The notes: generated by a model from the letters alone, not told the origin. Shown: positions 38,767-48,878, counted from the first letter of the stretch. The stretch: 64,000 nucleotides of DNA from Modicisalibacter luteus DSM 23508 (GCF_000378505.1 NZ_KB900006.1:1-64000), one strand, 5' to 3'. Translations and numbers: made by a program.

Positions 38767-39576
38767 TCACCTGGCAACCAAGGGAGAATCCTCCACACGG
38801 GTTGTCAAGCGTGCCTGGATCTCACCATGCCTCCATACCAGCATCTCGCCAGGCTCCATACGGGTCCAACGCTCATTATCGGTCAGCGGCTCGGTGGCAA
38901 TCACCGAAACGACATCATGGCAGCTGGTATGTTCGATGAAATCGACCACCAACTCGGTATCACTGAGTTGCGCCTTGCCGAATGGGGCTCGCCGCGTGAT
39001 ATGGGCCAGTTTTGTCGAGCAGTAGCAATACAGGTAATGCCCATCCGACAGCAGCAGATTGAAGACGCCTAATGTCCGCAGATATTCACAAAGCTCATGC
39101 AGCGCCTCCCAGAGCCGCTCGGGTTGCTCCGGCGGCGAGGGAAAGCGCTGCCTCAATTCACCCATCAACCAGCAGAATGCATGTTCGCTATCAGTCGTGC
39201 CAACCGGAGCATAGAACGGCAGGCCAAGCGTTTCCCAGCCATTTAGCTGGCCATTGTGCGCATAGCACCACTGCCGCCCCCACATTTCGCGTGTAAAAGG
39301 ATGCGTATTGGCCAGGCGCACTCCGCCCACGTTGGCCTGCCGAATATGGCTGATTACGACATGGGACTTGATGGGGTAATCACGAATCAAGCGGGCAATC
39401 GGCGAGTCGACCGACGGGTGCGGATCGCGAAAATCACGGTAGCCGCCTTCTTCGTAAAAGGCGATTCCCCATCCGTCACGATGCGGGCCGGTGCCACCCC
39501 CACGATGCAGGAAGCCGGTCAGACTGAAGCAGATATCGGTGGGCACATTGGCGCTCATGCCCAGCAGCTCACACAT
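38767..39576 (-). CDS. Class II glutamine amidotransferase, YafJ-like
   Basis: 269 residues starting MCELLGMSAN: Cys2, exposed by Met removal, is the expected nucleophile of the Ntn glutaminase fold. RGGGTGPHRDGWG, HIRQANVG and YAHNGQL are the family's active-site blocks. There is no synthase domain; its ammonia acceptor or partner is unknown. Its start overlaps the upstream VWA gene by 8 bases, the strongest hint about function: both are products of one operon. Confidence 0.88.
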   Translation of the reverse strand: MCELLGMSANVPTDICFSLTGFLHRGGGTGPHRDGWGIAFYEEGGYRDFRDPHPSVDSPIARLIRDYPIKSHVVISHIRQANVGGVRLANTHPFTREMWGRQWCYAHNGQLNGWETLGLPFYAPVGTTDSEHAFCWLMGELRQRFPSPPEQPERLWEALHELCEYLRTLGVFNLLLSDGHYLYCYCSTKLAHITRRAPFGKAQLSDTELVVDFIEHTSCHDVVSVIATEPLTDNERWTRMEPGEMLVWRHGEIQARLTTRVEDSPLVAR

Positions 39577-41371
39577 GCGGCTCCTCCCGATGAGTGGTCC
39601 GGCGCCGCTGGGACACGCGCCGACGCCGAACGATCAGCAGCACTATGACAACGATCACGGCCAGTAGCCAGAACCAAGGGGCCAGACGGTGTTCCTGAAA
39701 GTATTGTTGTAACCTGGGATTCTCTTCCCAGAAATCCTGCGCCTGTTGTGGCAACGCATTGGCCGCCCGACTCAGCAGCGTATTGAAGCGGTCCGCCAAT
39801 GATGGCTGCTCGGGAGCCAGCGCCTCCTCCCCCGGCAGCGCTTGGCCATTCAGGCCATTGTCGAAACCGACGCTTTCCAGGCCGGTACTGGCATCGGCGT
39901 TGAGCTGTAAGTTGGGCAACGTCAGGATACGCGTTTCTCCGTCGAGCTCTACGCGGGCCGAGAGCGTGACTGGAACGCTGACATTGGGATCGATCTGAGG
40001 CAGATCGATACGCCAGCGCTTGTCGCCGACCGGAGCGACTTCGAGCAACTCTCCCTGAAGCTGCGCCTCGATCTGAGTATTATCCACTCCGATACGTGGG
40101 TGTTCGGAGCGCAGGCTGATACGTCCGACGTCTTCATCAAGCTGGGCATCGATGGCCGGTAGAATATTGACCGCTTGATGCATCTGCCGGACGTACCCGC
40201 GCCCCTGGGCAGTTACCGATAGACGTGCATTGCCCAAGGTTTCCAATGCAGGCAGCGAACCTTGGTAATGGCTACCTTCCCGCTCCAGCGGCACCGACTC
40301 GATGACCTTATCTTCTGTTGTGCGCAACTCGGCAGTGATATCGAGACCGTCAGCTTCCTCCTCAGTCAGCGGGGCACCCCGAGATTCCATCCAGGCTTCG
40401 ATCGGCGTTTGAAAGCCCTGGTAGAGGGTGGTCGGCATTTCGCTCGTACGCAGCGTCAGGGATGAGTCGATATTGATGCGACTGTCACCTCCGATATTGC
40501 CTTCGATGCGCCACTCGCCCGCGCCGGGAGAAGGCACGGTAATCACGTCAAAACGATCCTGAGCCTGCCACTGGATCGTATCGGGATGATCCTTGGCGGT
40601 ATATCGCTGGCCGTCTGGTCCGATTAGCGTTAACGCAGGCGCGTCAGGCTCATGAAATAGCAAGGCGGAAAAGGAGTCGACCTTATCGTCGATGGTGAAG
40701 CGACCTTCCTGCAACGGCACTTGGTCGACCGGAAAGATGCGGTCGAGTACATCGAGAAAAGCACGCAACAGGGCTTCGGGATTTTCCGCCACGGTGGCAA
40801 GTCCACTGGTCATGGTAGCCAGTTGCTCGACCAGCGACATGTCGACACCCGGAGAGAAGGCGATCGTATGTATCACTACGCCCCGATTGGCCAGTTCAGG
40901 CGCTAGCTCTTCAAGCAAGCGCCGCCGTGAGGCGGCATCAGCCGCTTGCTTGTCGCCTCGTGGCGCGGGAACATCGACCACGCCATCGGTCAACAGGATC
41001 AGATGCCTTTCCCCCGACGCAGGATCGGCTTGGGCGGCCGTGCGGATAGCTTGCTCGATATCCGTATACTGCTGGTAGTCGACCAGCGCCGGCTTCAACG
41101 CCAAGGCTCGCCGACGCCAGCTTTCGTCGACCCTGGATGTAGGCAGGATATTGGACACATCGCTGCCGAAGGTCCACAGACCGCTACTCGCTCCCGACGG
41201 CATCAAGGAAACCAGCAACTCCAGTGCGCTGCCGCTCAGACGGTTGGGATCGTTCTGTTTCATGCTACCCGAGACATCCACCACCAAGCGGACATCTGGT
41301 CGTTCCTGAGCCCACCCCTGGCCGGCCCAAGCCAGCAACGAGATGACTATCGCAGCGATCAATCTTCGCAT
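39569..41371 (-). CDS. VWA-domain periplasmic protein with C-terminal anchor (TIGR03503-like)
   Basis: 600 residues: signal peptide (about 1-21, ending AWAQ), von Willebrand A domain with metal site DVSGSM (32-37), TDGVVD later in it, a large beta-rich middle region (about 220-490), one membrane segment near 568-585, and an arginine-rich cytosolic tail. So the VWA and beta domains face the periplasm. Architecture resembles the uncharacterised TIGR03503 family of gammaproteobacteria. AAGGA precedes ATG 41371. It lies 9 bases after the small membrane protein gene and overlaps the amidotransferase gene. Confidence 0.82.
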   Translation of the reverse strand: MRRLIAAIVISLLAWAGQGWAQERPDVRLVVDVSGSMKQNDPNRLSGSALELLVSLMPSGASSGLWTFGSDVSNILPTSRVDESWRRRALALKPALVDYQQYTDIEQAIRTAAQADPASGERHLILLTDGVVDVPAPRGDKQAADAASRRRLLEELAPELANRGVVIHTIAFSPGVDMSLVEQLATMTSGLATVAENPEALLRAFLDVLDRIFPVDQVPLQEGRFTIDDKVDSFSALLFHEPDAPALTLIGPDGQRYTAKDHPDTIQWQAQDRFDVITVPSPGAGEWRIEGNIGGDSRINIDSSLTLRTSEMPTTLYQGFQTPIEAWMESRGAPLTEEEADGLDITAELRTTEDKVIESVPLEREGSHYQGSLPALETLGNARLSVTAQGRGYVRQMHQAVNILPAIDAQLDEDVGRISLRSEHPRIGVDNTQIEAQLQGELLEVAPVGDKRWRIDLPQIDPNVSVPVTLSARVELDGETRILTLPNLQLNADASTGLESVGFDNGLNGQALPGEEALAPEQPSLADRFNTLLSRAANALPQQAQDFWEENPRLQQYFQEHRLAPWFWLLAVIVVIVLLIVRRRRVSQRRRTTHREEPHV

Positions 41372-41380
41372 CGAATATCC

Positions 41381-41809
41381 TTACCTTATCACCGGCTCTC
41401 GGCGATCCTGAACGGCCCCCACCGGATCTTCGCTATCCCCTGCGGCATCATTAGCGACGGCATCGCGACGTCTCAGCCATACCCACAGCATCGCGCCTAA
41501 CGCGGCACCGATACCGGCACCCAGTAGCAAAAAAGCCAGCGCATTACGTACGGCCTCGCCGTCATGCTGCAGGAATGCCACACTGGCCACTACGATGGCT
41601 GGTGCAAGCCCGTTGTAGGAGGAATCTCCCTCCAACCGGGTCAACGTGAAACCGGCAGGCATCCACACCAGACCAGCCACCACTCCGGTAATGATAAATT
41701 TCGGCAATCGAGGTAACCAGCGAATGGCAAGGTAGCCAGTCCCCAGGACGACGAGCGACAATGCCACATAGCACAGCCATAGTAATGGTATGGAATCGGA
41801 TATCAGCAT
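41381..41809 (-). CDS. Small inner-membrane protein, function unknown
   Basis: 142 residues with four likely membrane segments (about 9-29, 38-55, 66-82, 92-112) and a charged cytosolic tail. Not recognised as a known family. It heads the three-gene operon with the VWA protein and the class II amidotransferase, so it may help place the VWA protein in the membrane. Confidence 0.75.
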   Translation of the reverse strand: MLISDSIPLLWLCYVALSLVVLGTGYLAIRWLPRLPKFIITGVVAGLVWMPAGFTLTRLEGDSSYNGLAPAIVVASVAFLQHDGEAVRNALAFLLLGAGIGAALGAMLWVWLRRRDAVANDAAGDSEDPVGAVQDRREPVIR

Positions 41810-41856
41810 TTGCTTATTTCCTTAACTCATTTGCCCATCATGGTACACCGCACCCA

Positions 41857-43917
41857 ATGAAAGCACAGCCGCCGATCATTTCGTCGAATCACGAATCTCC
41901 TGTAGCTCGCTTCGCGCGTGCCGACGATCCCGACTGGCACTGGCTGGAAAACAGGGACGATCCCGAAGTCAGACGTTTTCTAGAAGCCGCCAACGTAGAG
42001 AGCGATCAGGCGCTGAGGCCACTCGAGCCCCTGATGGAAGCGCTTTACCAAGGCCATCTGGCACGTCGCGAACTGGCCGTCGAAGGATTGCGGACGCCAC
42101 TGGAGCGCTACACCTACTGGAGCGAGACTGCGGCGGATGCCGACTATCCGATCTGGTGGCGTCACCCCAACCAGTCCCCTGACCAGAGGGAGTGCCTGCT
42201 CGATCTCGAGCAGCGCTCCAGCGAGCATCACTATCTGGAGCTCGGCGACCTGGCCATTTCACCGGATGAAGGCTGGCTGGCGTGGACCGAAGATCGCCGA
42301 GGCGACGAATACTTCGAACTCTATCTGCGTCGTCTGCCCGAGGGCGAGCCGCAGCGAATAATGACCGACATCGGCCCCGATCTGACGTGGGCCGAGGATA
42401 ACCGCACCCTATTCTTCACGCGTTACGATGCCACACAGCGCCCCTCGAGTGTCTGGCGTTTGACACGAGACGACAGGGATCCCGTGTGTATTTTTGAAGA
42501 GGCCGACCCGGAGTTCTGGGTCGGGCTGGGCAAGACTCGCTCGAAAGCCTGGCTGGTTCTCGAGACTGCGTCCAAAGACACCTCGGAATGTCACCTGATC
42601 CCAGCGCGTTCGCCAGCCACTTCTCCTCGCTGCATTCGCCCCCGCGAAAGTGGCGTGGAATACAGCATCGAGCACCGGCCTGGGTATTTTTACGTCATCC
42701 ACAACCGCGCCGCTCCACATTTTCAGCTCGACATCGCCGACGAAGATACGCCCGGTCACTGGCAGCCCTTAATCGATCATCGACACGATCACACCCTGGA
42801 GGGCATTGATGCCTTCGACTGGGGCCTGGTCCTCACCGAGCGCGACCACGAACAGGCTCAGGTACTGCTGCGTGTCATCGAGATCGACGACCAGCATGGC
42901 ATACACGGAGATCGCTATTTGCCGTTGGCCGATACACCGTGCAGCCTGATGCTGGGCGACACACCCGACTTTTCGTCTCGGCGACTGCGTCTTCGCGAAG
43001 AGTCATTCACTCTCCCGGTACGCTGGGTCGAACATGACCTGAATAGCGATACACGCAAAGTACTGAAGCGCATGCCGATCCATGGCGACCTCCTTCCCGA
43101 AGCACTCGTCTGTCAGCGCATCTGGGCGACATCGCACGATGGCGAGCGCATCCCGGTCTCGGTCGTGGCCCGCGCCGATTTACTAGGCAAGCACCCCTTG
43201 CCCACGCTGCTTTACGGTTATGGCGCCTATGGCGAGGTTCTTGACCCCTGGTTTTCAGTGGCGCGTCTCGAGCTACTCAAGCGCGGCATCGCATTTGCCG
43301 TCGCCCATGTCCGCGGTGGCGGCGATCGTGGCGAACCTTGGTACCTAGCGGGAAAACTCGAGCACAAGGAGAACAGTTTTCGCGACTTTCTTTCCGCTCG
43401 TGACGCCCTGGTCGATACCGGCCTAGCCGACGATCAACGCATTGCTGCTTACGGTGCCAGTGCCGGCGGGCTACTGGTCGGCGCCAGCCTCAACCTCGAT
43501 CCCCAAGCCTTCTGCGCTGCGATACTTGACGTTCCTTTCGTCGATGTTCTGCGCACCATGGAGAATCCTGACCTGCCGCTGACCACTGCGGAATACACCG
43601 AATGGGGCAATCCCGACGAGCCTGCTGCACGTCGCCGCATTCGTGACTATTCCCCACTCGACAACCTGGCAGCCCGCCCCTACCCCAGTGTCTTCCTACA
43701 AGGAAGTTGGCATGACTCTCGAGTACCCTACTGGGAGCCCGCCAAGCTTTATGCCCGTCTGACCGAACTAGGAACGGCAAGAGGGCCGGTTCTGCTGCAC
43801 ACTGATATGGCCGCCGGACACGGTGGTGCGTCGGGGCGCTTCAAGGCATGGCGCGATGTCGCCCGTCAGGACGCCTTCGTGCTATGGGCTCTGGGAAAGG
43901 CTGAACAGGCACTTTAA
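41857..43917 (+). CDS. ptrB: Oligopeptidase B
   Basis: Prolyl oligopeptidase family serine peptidase cutting short peptides after Lys/Arg. The protein has 686 residues, the same as E. coli PtrB. N-terminal beta-propeller, then hydrolase domain with Ser in YGASAGGLLVG, Asp in SWHDSRVPYWEP and His in AGHGGASGR. The frame is open 32 codons upstream; ATG 41857 is chosen by length and homologous start, although its ribosome site is weak. Divergent from the membrane-protein operon. Confidence 0.93.
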   Translation: MKAQPPIISSNHESPVARFARADDPDWHWLENRDDPEVRRFLEAANVESDQALRPLEPLMEALYQGHLARRELAVEGLRTPLERYTYWSETAADADYPIWWRHPNQSPDQRECLLDLEQRSSEHHYLELGDLAISPDEGWLAWTEDRRGDEYFELYLRRLPEGEPQRIMTDIGPDLTWAEDNRTLFFTRYDATQRPSSVWRLTRDDRDPVCIFEEADPEFWVGLGKTRSKAWLVLETASKDTSECHLIPARSPATSPRCIRPRESGVEYSIEHRPGYFYVIHNRAAPHFQLDIADEDTPGHWQPLIDHRHDHTLEGIDAFDWGLVLTERDHEQAQVLLRVIEIDDQHGIHGDRYLPLADTPCSLMLGDTPDFSSRRLRLREESFTLPVRWVEHDLNSDTRKVLKRMPIHGDLLPEALVCQRIWATSHDGERIPVSVVARADLLGKHPLPTLLYGYGAYGEVLDPWFSVARLELLKRGIAFAVAHVRGGGDRGEPWYLAGKLEHKENSFRDFLSARDALVDTGLADDQRIAAYGASAGGLLVGASLNLDPQAFCAAILDVPFVDVLRTMENPDLPLTTAEYTEWGNPDEPAARRRIRDYSPLDNLAARPYPSVFLQGSWHDSRVPYWEPAKLYARLTELGTARGPVLLHTDMAAGHGGASGRFKAWRDVARQDAFVLWALGKAEQAL

Positions 43918-43934
43918 AAGTATCGTGAACCACT

Positions 43935-43961
43935 GGCTCACCCATGCTGAATGGGTGAGCC
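43935..43961. terminator. Hairpin between ptrB and ycgN
   Basis: GGCTCACCCAT/ATGGGTGAGCC with a 5-base loop in the 59-base gap between convergent genes; followed by C-rich sequence, not T. Confidence 0.6.
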
Positions 43962-43976
43962 CCCTCGTGGACTCAG

Positions 43977-44426
43977 TCAGTCGCCAATAGGCAAGACAGC
44001 GATGATATGGTCTTCGAGTTCTTCATCGGGCACGCTTTCTTCGGGAATGGCGAAGCGTGCCACACCGACGCCCGCACGCTGTACGCTACCTGAATCACCT
44101 GAAACCAGAGGATGCCAATCCGCCAGCCCACGCCCTTCATGCAGCCGTCGGTAAGCACAGGTCTCAGGGAGCCAGCGAAAGGCCGGCAAATTGTCCAGAC
44201 TGAGCTTGGTACAGCCCGGTACACGTGCGAAACGGTTTGAATAATCGCTACAGCGACATTGCCGTATATCAAGTAGCCGACACGCCAAGTCAAGGGTTAC
44301 GATTTCACCGCTATCCTCATCCTCGAGCTTGAGTAGACAGCACTGACCGCAGCCATCACATAGCGCCTCCCACTCACTATCGCTCAGTTCCGTTAAAGAA
44401 TAACGTTCCCAGAATCGCTCACGCAT
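43977..44426 (-). CDS. ycgN: YcgN family cysteine-cluster protein (UPF0260)
   Basis: 149 residues with a conserved cysteine cluster: CDGCGQCC near the start, CRLLDIRQCRC and later single cysteines, typical of YkgJ/YcgN proteins thought to bind zinc or an iron-sulfur centre. Function unknown. ATG 44426 shares its A with the upstream stop (TGATG). Third gene of rnd-ycgL-ycgN, a common gammaproteobacterial order. Confidence 0.9.
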   Translation of the reverse strand: MRERFWERYSLTELSDSEWEALCDGCGQCCLLKLEDEDSGEIVTLDLACRLLDIRQCRCSDYSNRFARVPGCTKLSLDNLPAFRWLPETCAYRRLHEGRGLADWHPLVSGDSGSVQRAGVGVARFAIPEESVPDEELEDHIIAVLPIGD

Positions 44427-44716
44427 CAATACTTGGCCTGCGTCGGAGTGCGATACAGATCCAGCAGATAGTCTTCCTTGGCTGGCGGCATTTGCAGGTA
44501 AAATCCTTGCTCATCGATTGCTGCAATGACTTTTCTCGCGTCGGCACGTGCCAGCGCCTTATCTTCGGTCAGGATCATGGTCACTACTGACACTGGCCGG
44601 CCAAATCGCTCGAGCAACGCCTCCGGCACGTCTTCCAGACCGCGTCGCTTGTCAATGTACAGATACATCTCGTCCTTCAAGGGACTCTTGAAGATTTCAC
44701 ACAGCATCTTGCGCAT
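44426..44716 (-). CDS. ycgL: YcgL domain protein
   Basis: 96 residues, starting MRKMLCEIFKSPLKDEMYLY, the conserved YcgL front; small alpha/beta protein of unknown function. A much longer frame continues into the rnd gene but ATG 44716, one base after the rnd stop with AAGGA at 7 bases, is the evident start. Confidence 0.92.
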   Translation of the reverse strand: MRKMLCEIFKSPLKDEMYLYIDKRRGLEDVPEALLERFGRPVSVVTMILTEDKALARADARKVIAAIDEQGFYLQMPPAKEDYLLDLYRTPTQAKY

Positions 44717-44717
44717 G

Positions 44718-45863
44718 TCAGTTCCTTTCGGCCTCAGTGGCCAAGGCGCCCAGCGCCTTCTCGAACGGTTCAACAAGCAGATCGCCCCGCCATCCGTCAG
44801 GTAACGGCAGCGGCAGTTGCTCCAGATCAGCCACGACCAAGGCTTCCAGGTCGCGTCGACGCGCCAATAGCTCCGGCGCAACCCCCAGCCGTTCCGCCGC
44901 CTCACTGACACAACCCTTGAGCGCCTTGAGACGACGCTTGAACGCTCCCGACATCGGCGAGGGCAAGGCCGCCGGTAACTGTTCCGGCTCGAGATGGATC
45001 ACATCACGTAAAATGGCCAGCAGCGCGTCACCCTCGCGCTTGATCAGGCTGGGCTTGACGCCTTCGACCTGCGATAACTCATAGCGATTGGCCGGCAAGG
45101 CCTCGGCGATGGAAAACAGCACCTTGTCGCTGACCAGCCAGTTGCGGGGCATATCGCGGTGGCGCACTTCCCCCTCTCGCCAGGCCGTCAGCCGCTGATA
45201 GGCAGCAATCGAGCGAGGGTCCAGCCGCCACAACTGACGGTGTCGGCGATACCATTCACCGTCGTTCTCGGCGCTACGCTGAGCCTGGCTCACGAGTTCA
45301 TCGCAATCGGCCTGTAGCCATGCCAGGCGGCCCTTGGTTTCCAACGCCTGACGCTGCAACTGCCAGATCGGCAACAGGTAAACGACATCCAAAGCCGCAT
45401 AGCGGCATTGGGCCTCGCTCAATGGCCGCTCCAGCCAGTCGGAACGGGTCTCATCCTTCGGCAGCACGTCCCCTGTCCAGTGCTCAACCAAGCGCTGGTA
45501 TCCCATGGACGGCGTTTCACCCAGCATGCCTTGGGCAAGCTGGGTATCGATTATCGGCTGCACGATGACACCGGACCACTTGGACAGGACTTCCAGATCC
45601 TCGCTACAAGCATGCAATAACTTAACCGGCCCTTCCTGACCCAACAGGTGGCGCACGGCATCGCTCGCTTCCAGTGCCTGAGGATCGATCAGGTAGACCT
45701 TGCCGCCCCCCGTCAGTTGGATCAGGGCAGGAATTGGATGGAAACTCGACTCGCGAATGAACTCCGTGTCCATGGCCAAGTACGATGCCTTCGCTAGCTC
45801 GTCGCAGGCATGGCTCAAGGTGTCGGGGGTATCCACCCACTGTATTTCGGGTTCAACAGGCAT
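44718..45863 (-). CDS. rnd: Ribonuclease D
   Basis: 3'-5' exoribonuclease that matures tRNA ends. 381 residues: DEDDy exonuclease domain with MDTEFIRE (31-38) and YAALDVVYLL carrying the last Asp, then one or two HRDC-type helical domains (about 210-370). Heads rnd-ycgL-ycgN. Confidence 0.95.
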   Translation of the reverse strand: MPVEPEIQWVDTPDTLSHACDELAKASYLAMDTEFIRESSFHPIPALIQLTGGGKVYLIDPQALEASDAVRHLLGQEGPVKLLHACSEDLEVLSKWSGVIVQPIIDTQLAQGMLGETPSMGYQRLVEHWTGDVLPKDETRSDWLERPLSEAQCRYAALDVVYLLPIWQLQRQALETKGRLAWLQADCDELVSQAQRSAENDGEWYRRHRQLWRLDPRSIAAYQRLTAWREGEVRHRDMPRNWLVSDKVLFSIAEALPANRYELSQVEGVKPSLIKREGDALLAILRDVIHLEPEQLPAALPSPMSGAFKRRLKALKGCVSEAAERLGVAPELLARRRDLEALVVADLEQLPLPLPDGWRGDLLVEPFEKALGALATEAERN

Positions 45864-45899
45864 CGCGTCATCGTCTGGTTCGGTTCTTGTTGCAGCGCA

Positions 45900-46505
45900 T
45901 CAGTCGCCAAGAAACGGCTGGCGCCCATTGAAGGCCCGGCTCAGCGTACCGCCATCGACATACTCCAGCTCACCCCCCATGGGCAAGCCATAGGCCAGTC
46001 GTGACAGCCGCAAGCCACGCTCGCGTATCTGCTCAGCAATATAGTGTGCCGTCGCTTCACCTTCGACAGTCGGGTTGGTGGCGAGTATCACTTCTTCGAT
46101 GCCTCCTTCGTCGAGGCGGGCATCGAGCTGATCGAGCCCGATATCCTCGGGCCCGATTCCATCCAGGGGAGACAAGTGGCCATGCAGAACATAATAGTAA
46201 CCGCGATACCCACCGGCATCTTCGATGGCCAGCAAGTCGGCTGGCGACTCGACTATACACAGCAACGAGGCGTCACGCCGGGAGCTGCTGCAGATTGAGC
46301 ACAGCGCTTCCTCGGTCAAGGTGCGGCAACGGCGGCAATAGCCGACACGCTCCAATGCTTGTTCAAGCACGCTGGCTAGCCGGCGCCCACCTTCCCTGTC
46401 CCGCTCGAGGAGATGCAGGGCCATACGCTGGGCGGTCTTAGGCCCAACTCCCGGCAACACCCGCAACGATTCGAGCAATCGGTCGACAAGAGGTGAAAAG
46501 CTCAT
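45900..46505 (-). CDS. recR: Recombination protein RecR
   Basis: 201 residues: helix-hairpin-helix ([20 protein letters not shown]), a four-Cys zinc module (CRRC...CSIC) and a Toprim domain ([13 protein letters not shown]). It loads RecA at gaps with RecFO. Overlaps ybaB end by one base; last gene of dnaX-ybaB-recR. Confidence 0.96.
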   Translation of the reverse strand: MSFSPLVDRLLESLRVLPGVGPKTAQRMALHLLERDREGGRRLASVLEQALERVGYCRRCRTLTEEALCSICSSSRRDASLLCIVESPADLLAIEDAGGYRGYYYVLHGHLSPLDGIGPEDIGLDQLDARLDEGGIEEVILATNPTVEGEATAHYIAEQIRERGLRLSRLAYGLPMGGELEYVDGGTLSRAFNGRQPFLGD

Positions 46506-46831
46506 TAGAACGGCATCTTGAAACCAGGCGGCAGATTGAGCCCGGCCGTGGCCTCTTCCATCTTGGCCCGTGAACTGGTCTCCACCTTACGCACCGCGTC
46601 GTTGACTGCTGCCGCCAGCAGGTCTTCTAGCATTTCCTTGTCTTCGTCCATGATACCAGGGTCGATCTCGACCTTGCTGACATCGTGACGGCCATTCATT
46701 ACCACCTTGATCATGCCGGCTCCGGCCTCACCCGTCACTTCGGACTGGGCGATCTCCTCCTGCACTTTCTGCATCTTTTCCTGCATTTCCTGGGCCTGCT
46801 TCATCAGATTGCCCATTCCGCCCTTGAACAT
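46505..46831 (-). CDS. ybaB: Nucleoid-associated protein YbaB/EbfC
   Basis: 108 residues with a central methionine/glutamine coiled-coil start ([20 protein letters not shown]) and [14 protein letters not shown]. Dimeric DNA-binding protein. It lies between dnaX and recR, the classical order. Confidence 0.96.
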   Translation of the reverse strand: MFKGGMGNLMKQAQEMQEKMQKVQEEIAQSEVTGEAGAGMIKVVMNGRHDVSKVEIDPGIMDEDKEMLEDLLAAAVNDAVRKVETSSRAKMEEATAGLNLPPGFKMPF

Positions 46832-46856
46832 GCTGTCACCTCGTTAGTGTCATGGA

Positions 46857-48878
46857 TCACTCCGCTTGCCCTTGGGGCGAAACGGTCTGTACGAGCAGGC
46901 GCGCACCGAAAGCCTGTTCCAGCTGCTGGATATGCGGGTCATCACGCAACGCTTCAACCGCTGCAGCATGACGCTCGGTAGCCTCTCGATCACTGCGCGC
47001 CTTGGGGGTCTCGATGCCCTCGGGAAGCTCGGCGGGCTCAATGAGCACGCGTCGCTCCAGACCAGCATTGGCCAGAGCCTGTCGAACCCGCTCGACATGT
47101 ACCTCGGCATTCATCGCCGCCTGACTCGGCGCCAGGCGCAACTGCAAGACCTGGCCGTCATCATGGTCGACAATGCAGTGCGCTGCCAGATTGCGGGTCA
47201 GCCCGGCCAGGCTCAGACGCGGAAACAGGTCGAGCCAAGCGGCATGATCGAGCAACCCCGGTCCGGATAGCTGGGTGACTCCCTGCGGCTTAGAAGCTGT
47301 GGACGAAGCAGGTGCGGTGGCCATCGTCGCGGCTTCCGATGAGCCTAATGCCACTTCCGCCGGCGGGGGTGACGGCACAGCTTCCTCGGGAACCGGCGTT
47401 ACTGGAACCGGTGTTTCTGCGACAGGCGCCGCCTCGGCTACGGCAACCGCTGACTGATCTTCGGCGCTGGGATTGCTCCATTCATGTGATGGAGGGTCTG
47501 TTTCGACCTCTTCAGCGTATTCCCACGGTGGAGGTTCCTCAGCACGGCCATCGGACAACTCATCACTCGCAACTGGCTTGCTCTCAGGCACGGGCTGGCG
47601 CACTTCCCGAACGCTAGTCTGCGTTGACTCCGATACCGGCGCATCCGGTGTAGCCTGCGAAGGGTCCGGGGCTGCCTGAGCAGGCTGAGAACCCTGGACA
47701 GACGGGCGCTCCGCAACGCTGGCACCATCGCGCGGCGGCGTTTCCTGCGGCTGCCCTCGCAGAGGCAATGGCGTCTGGGCTGGCTTGGGTACGCCTTGTG
47801 GGCGAAAGGCCAGCATGCGCAGCAACGTCATTTCCAATGCCGTACGCGCATCAGGGGCACTCTCCATATCGGCGCGCCCTTGCAACCCAATCTGGTAGTA
47901 TAGCTGCACATCCTCGGCCGTGAAACGGGTTGCCAGCGCCAACAACTCGTCCCGGTCACCGTGACCGTTATCGAGAGCCTCTGGCACCATCTGAGCTATG
48001 GCCAGACGATGAAATACGCCAGTCAAGTCATCGAGCACGCCGGCAAAGTCCGGCCCTTGCTCGGCCAGGCTCGCGATTTCCGACAACACACGTGCCGCAT
48101 CGACCTCGGCCAACGCCTCGACCAATGCCAGCATATGGCGATGGTCAAGCGTGCCAAGCATGGCAGCGACGTCGGCGCGTGCAATTTCCCCCTGGCCAAA
48201 GGCAATCGCCTGATCGGTGAGACTCATGGCGTCACGCATGGAACCGTCAGCGGCCTTGCCGAGCAACCACAGGGCACTCTCATCGAACGGCACCCCTTCC
48301 ACCTGGAGCACCTTGGCCAGATGCTCCACGATTCGCTCGGGCGGCATGTTCTTGAGCGTGAACTGCAGACAACGCGACAGCACCGTGACCGGCAGCTTCT
48401 GCGGATCGGTGGTCGCCAGCAGGAACTTGACGTGGGGTGGCGGCTCCTCAAGCGTCTTCAGCAGCGCGTTGAAACTATGGGTCGAAAGCATGTGTACCTC
48501 ATCGATGAGGTACACCTTGTAGCGACCGTGCGTTGGCGCGTACTGCACGTTATCGAGCAGCTCTCGGGTATCTTCGACTTTGGTGCGTGATGCCGCATCG
48601 ACTTCGATCAGATCGACGAAACGGCCATCGTCGATTTCACGACAGGTGCTGCATTGGCCGCAAGGTGAAGAGGTGACGCCGCTTTCACAGTTGAGGCACT
48701 TGGCGAGGATACGCGCCAACGTAGTTTTGCCCACCCCCCGCGTGCCGGTGAACAGATAGGCGTGATGCAACCGCCCCTGGTCAAGCGCATTGACCAGCGC
48801 ACGTTGTACATGCTCCTGACCGACTAGTTCGTGAAAGGTGCGCGGGCGCCACTTGCGGGCCAGTACCTGATAGCTCAT
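46857..48878 (-). CDS. dnaX: DNA polymerase III subunit tau/gamma
   Basis: Clamp-loader ATPase and replisome organiser, 673 residues. Walker A TRGVGKTTLARIL (about 45-55), zinc site cysteines after it, SRC box, then a Pro/Glu-rich linker (about 365-530) and the C-terminal polymerase-binding domain. The frame runs upstream of ATG 48878, but homologues begin MSYQVLARKWRP. I see no A AAA AAG slippage heptamer, so a shorter gamma form by the E. coli mechanism is not supported. Confidence 0.95.
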   Translation of the reverse strand: MSYQVLARKWRPRTFHELVGQEHVQRALVNALDQGRLHHAYLFTGTRGVGKTTLARILAKCLNCESGVTSSPCGQCSTCREIDDGRFVDLIEVDAASRTKVEDTRELLDNVQYAPTHGRYKVYLIDEVHMLSTHSFNALLKTLEEPPPHVKFLLATTDPQKLPVTVLSRCLQFTLKNMPPERIVEHLAKVLQVEGVPFDESALWLLGKAADGSMRDAMSLTDQAIAFGQGEIARADVAAMLGTLDHRHMLALVEALAEVDAARVLSEIASLAEQGPDFAGVLDDLTGVFHRLAIAQMVPEALDNGHGDRDELLALATRFTAEDVQLYYQIGLQGRADMESAPDARTALEMTLLRMLAFRPQGVPKPAQTPLPLRGQPQETPPRDGASVAERPSVQGSQPAQAAPDPSQATPDAPVSESTQTSVREVRQPVPESKPVASDELSDGRAEEPPPWEYAEEVETDPPSHEWSNPSAEDQSAVAVAEAAPVAETPVPVTPVPEEAVPSPPPAEVALGSSEAATMATAPASSTASKPQGVTQLSGPGLLDHAAWLDLFPRLSLAGLTRNLAAHCIVDHDDGQVLQLRLAPSQAAMNAEVHVERVRQALANAGLERRVLIEPAELPEGIETPKARSDREATERHAAAVEALRDDPHIQQLEQAFGARLLVQTVSPQGQAE

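Noticed and set aside
44717-44911. N-terminal extension of ycgL inside rnd
   Set aside because: Homologues begin MRKMLC; ATG 44716 has a good ribosome site directly after the rnd stop.
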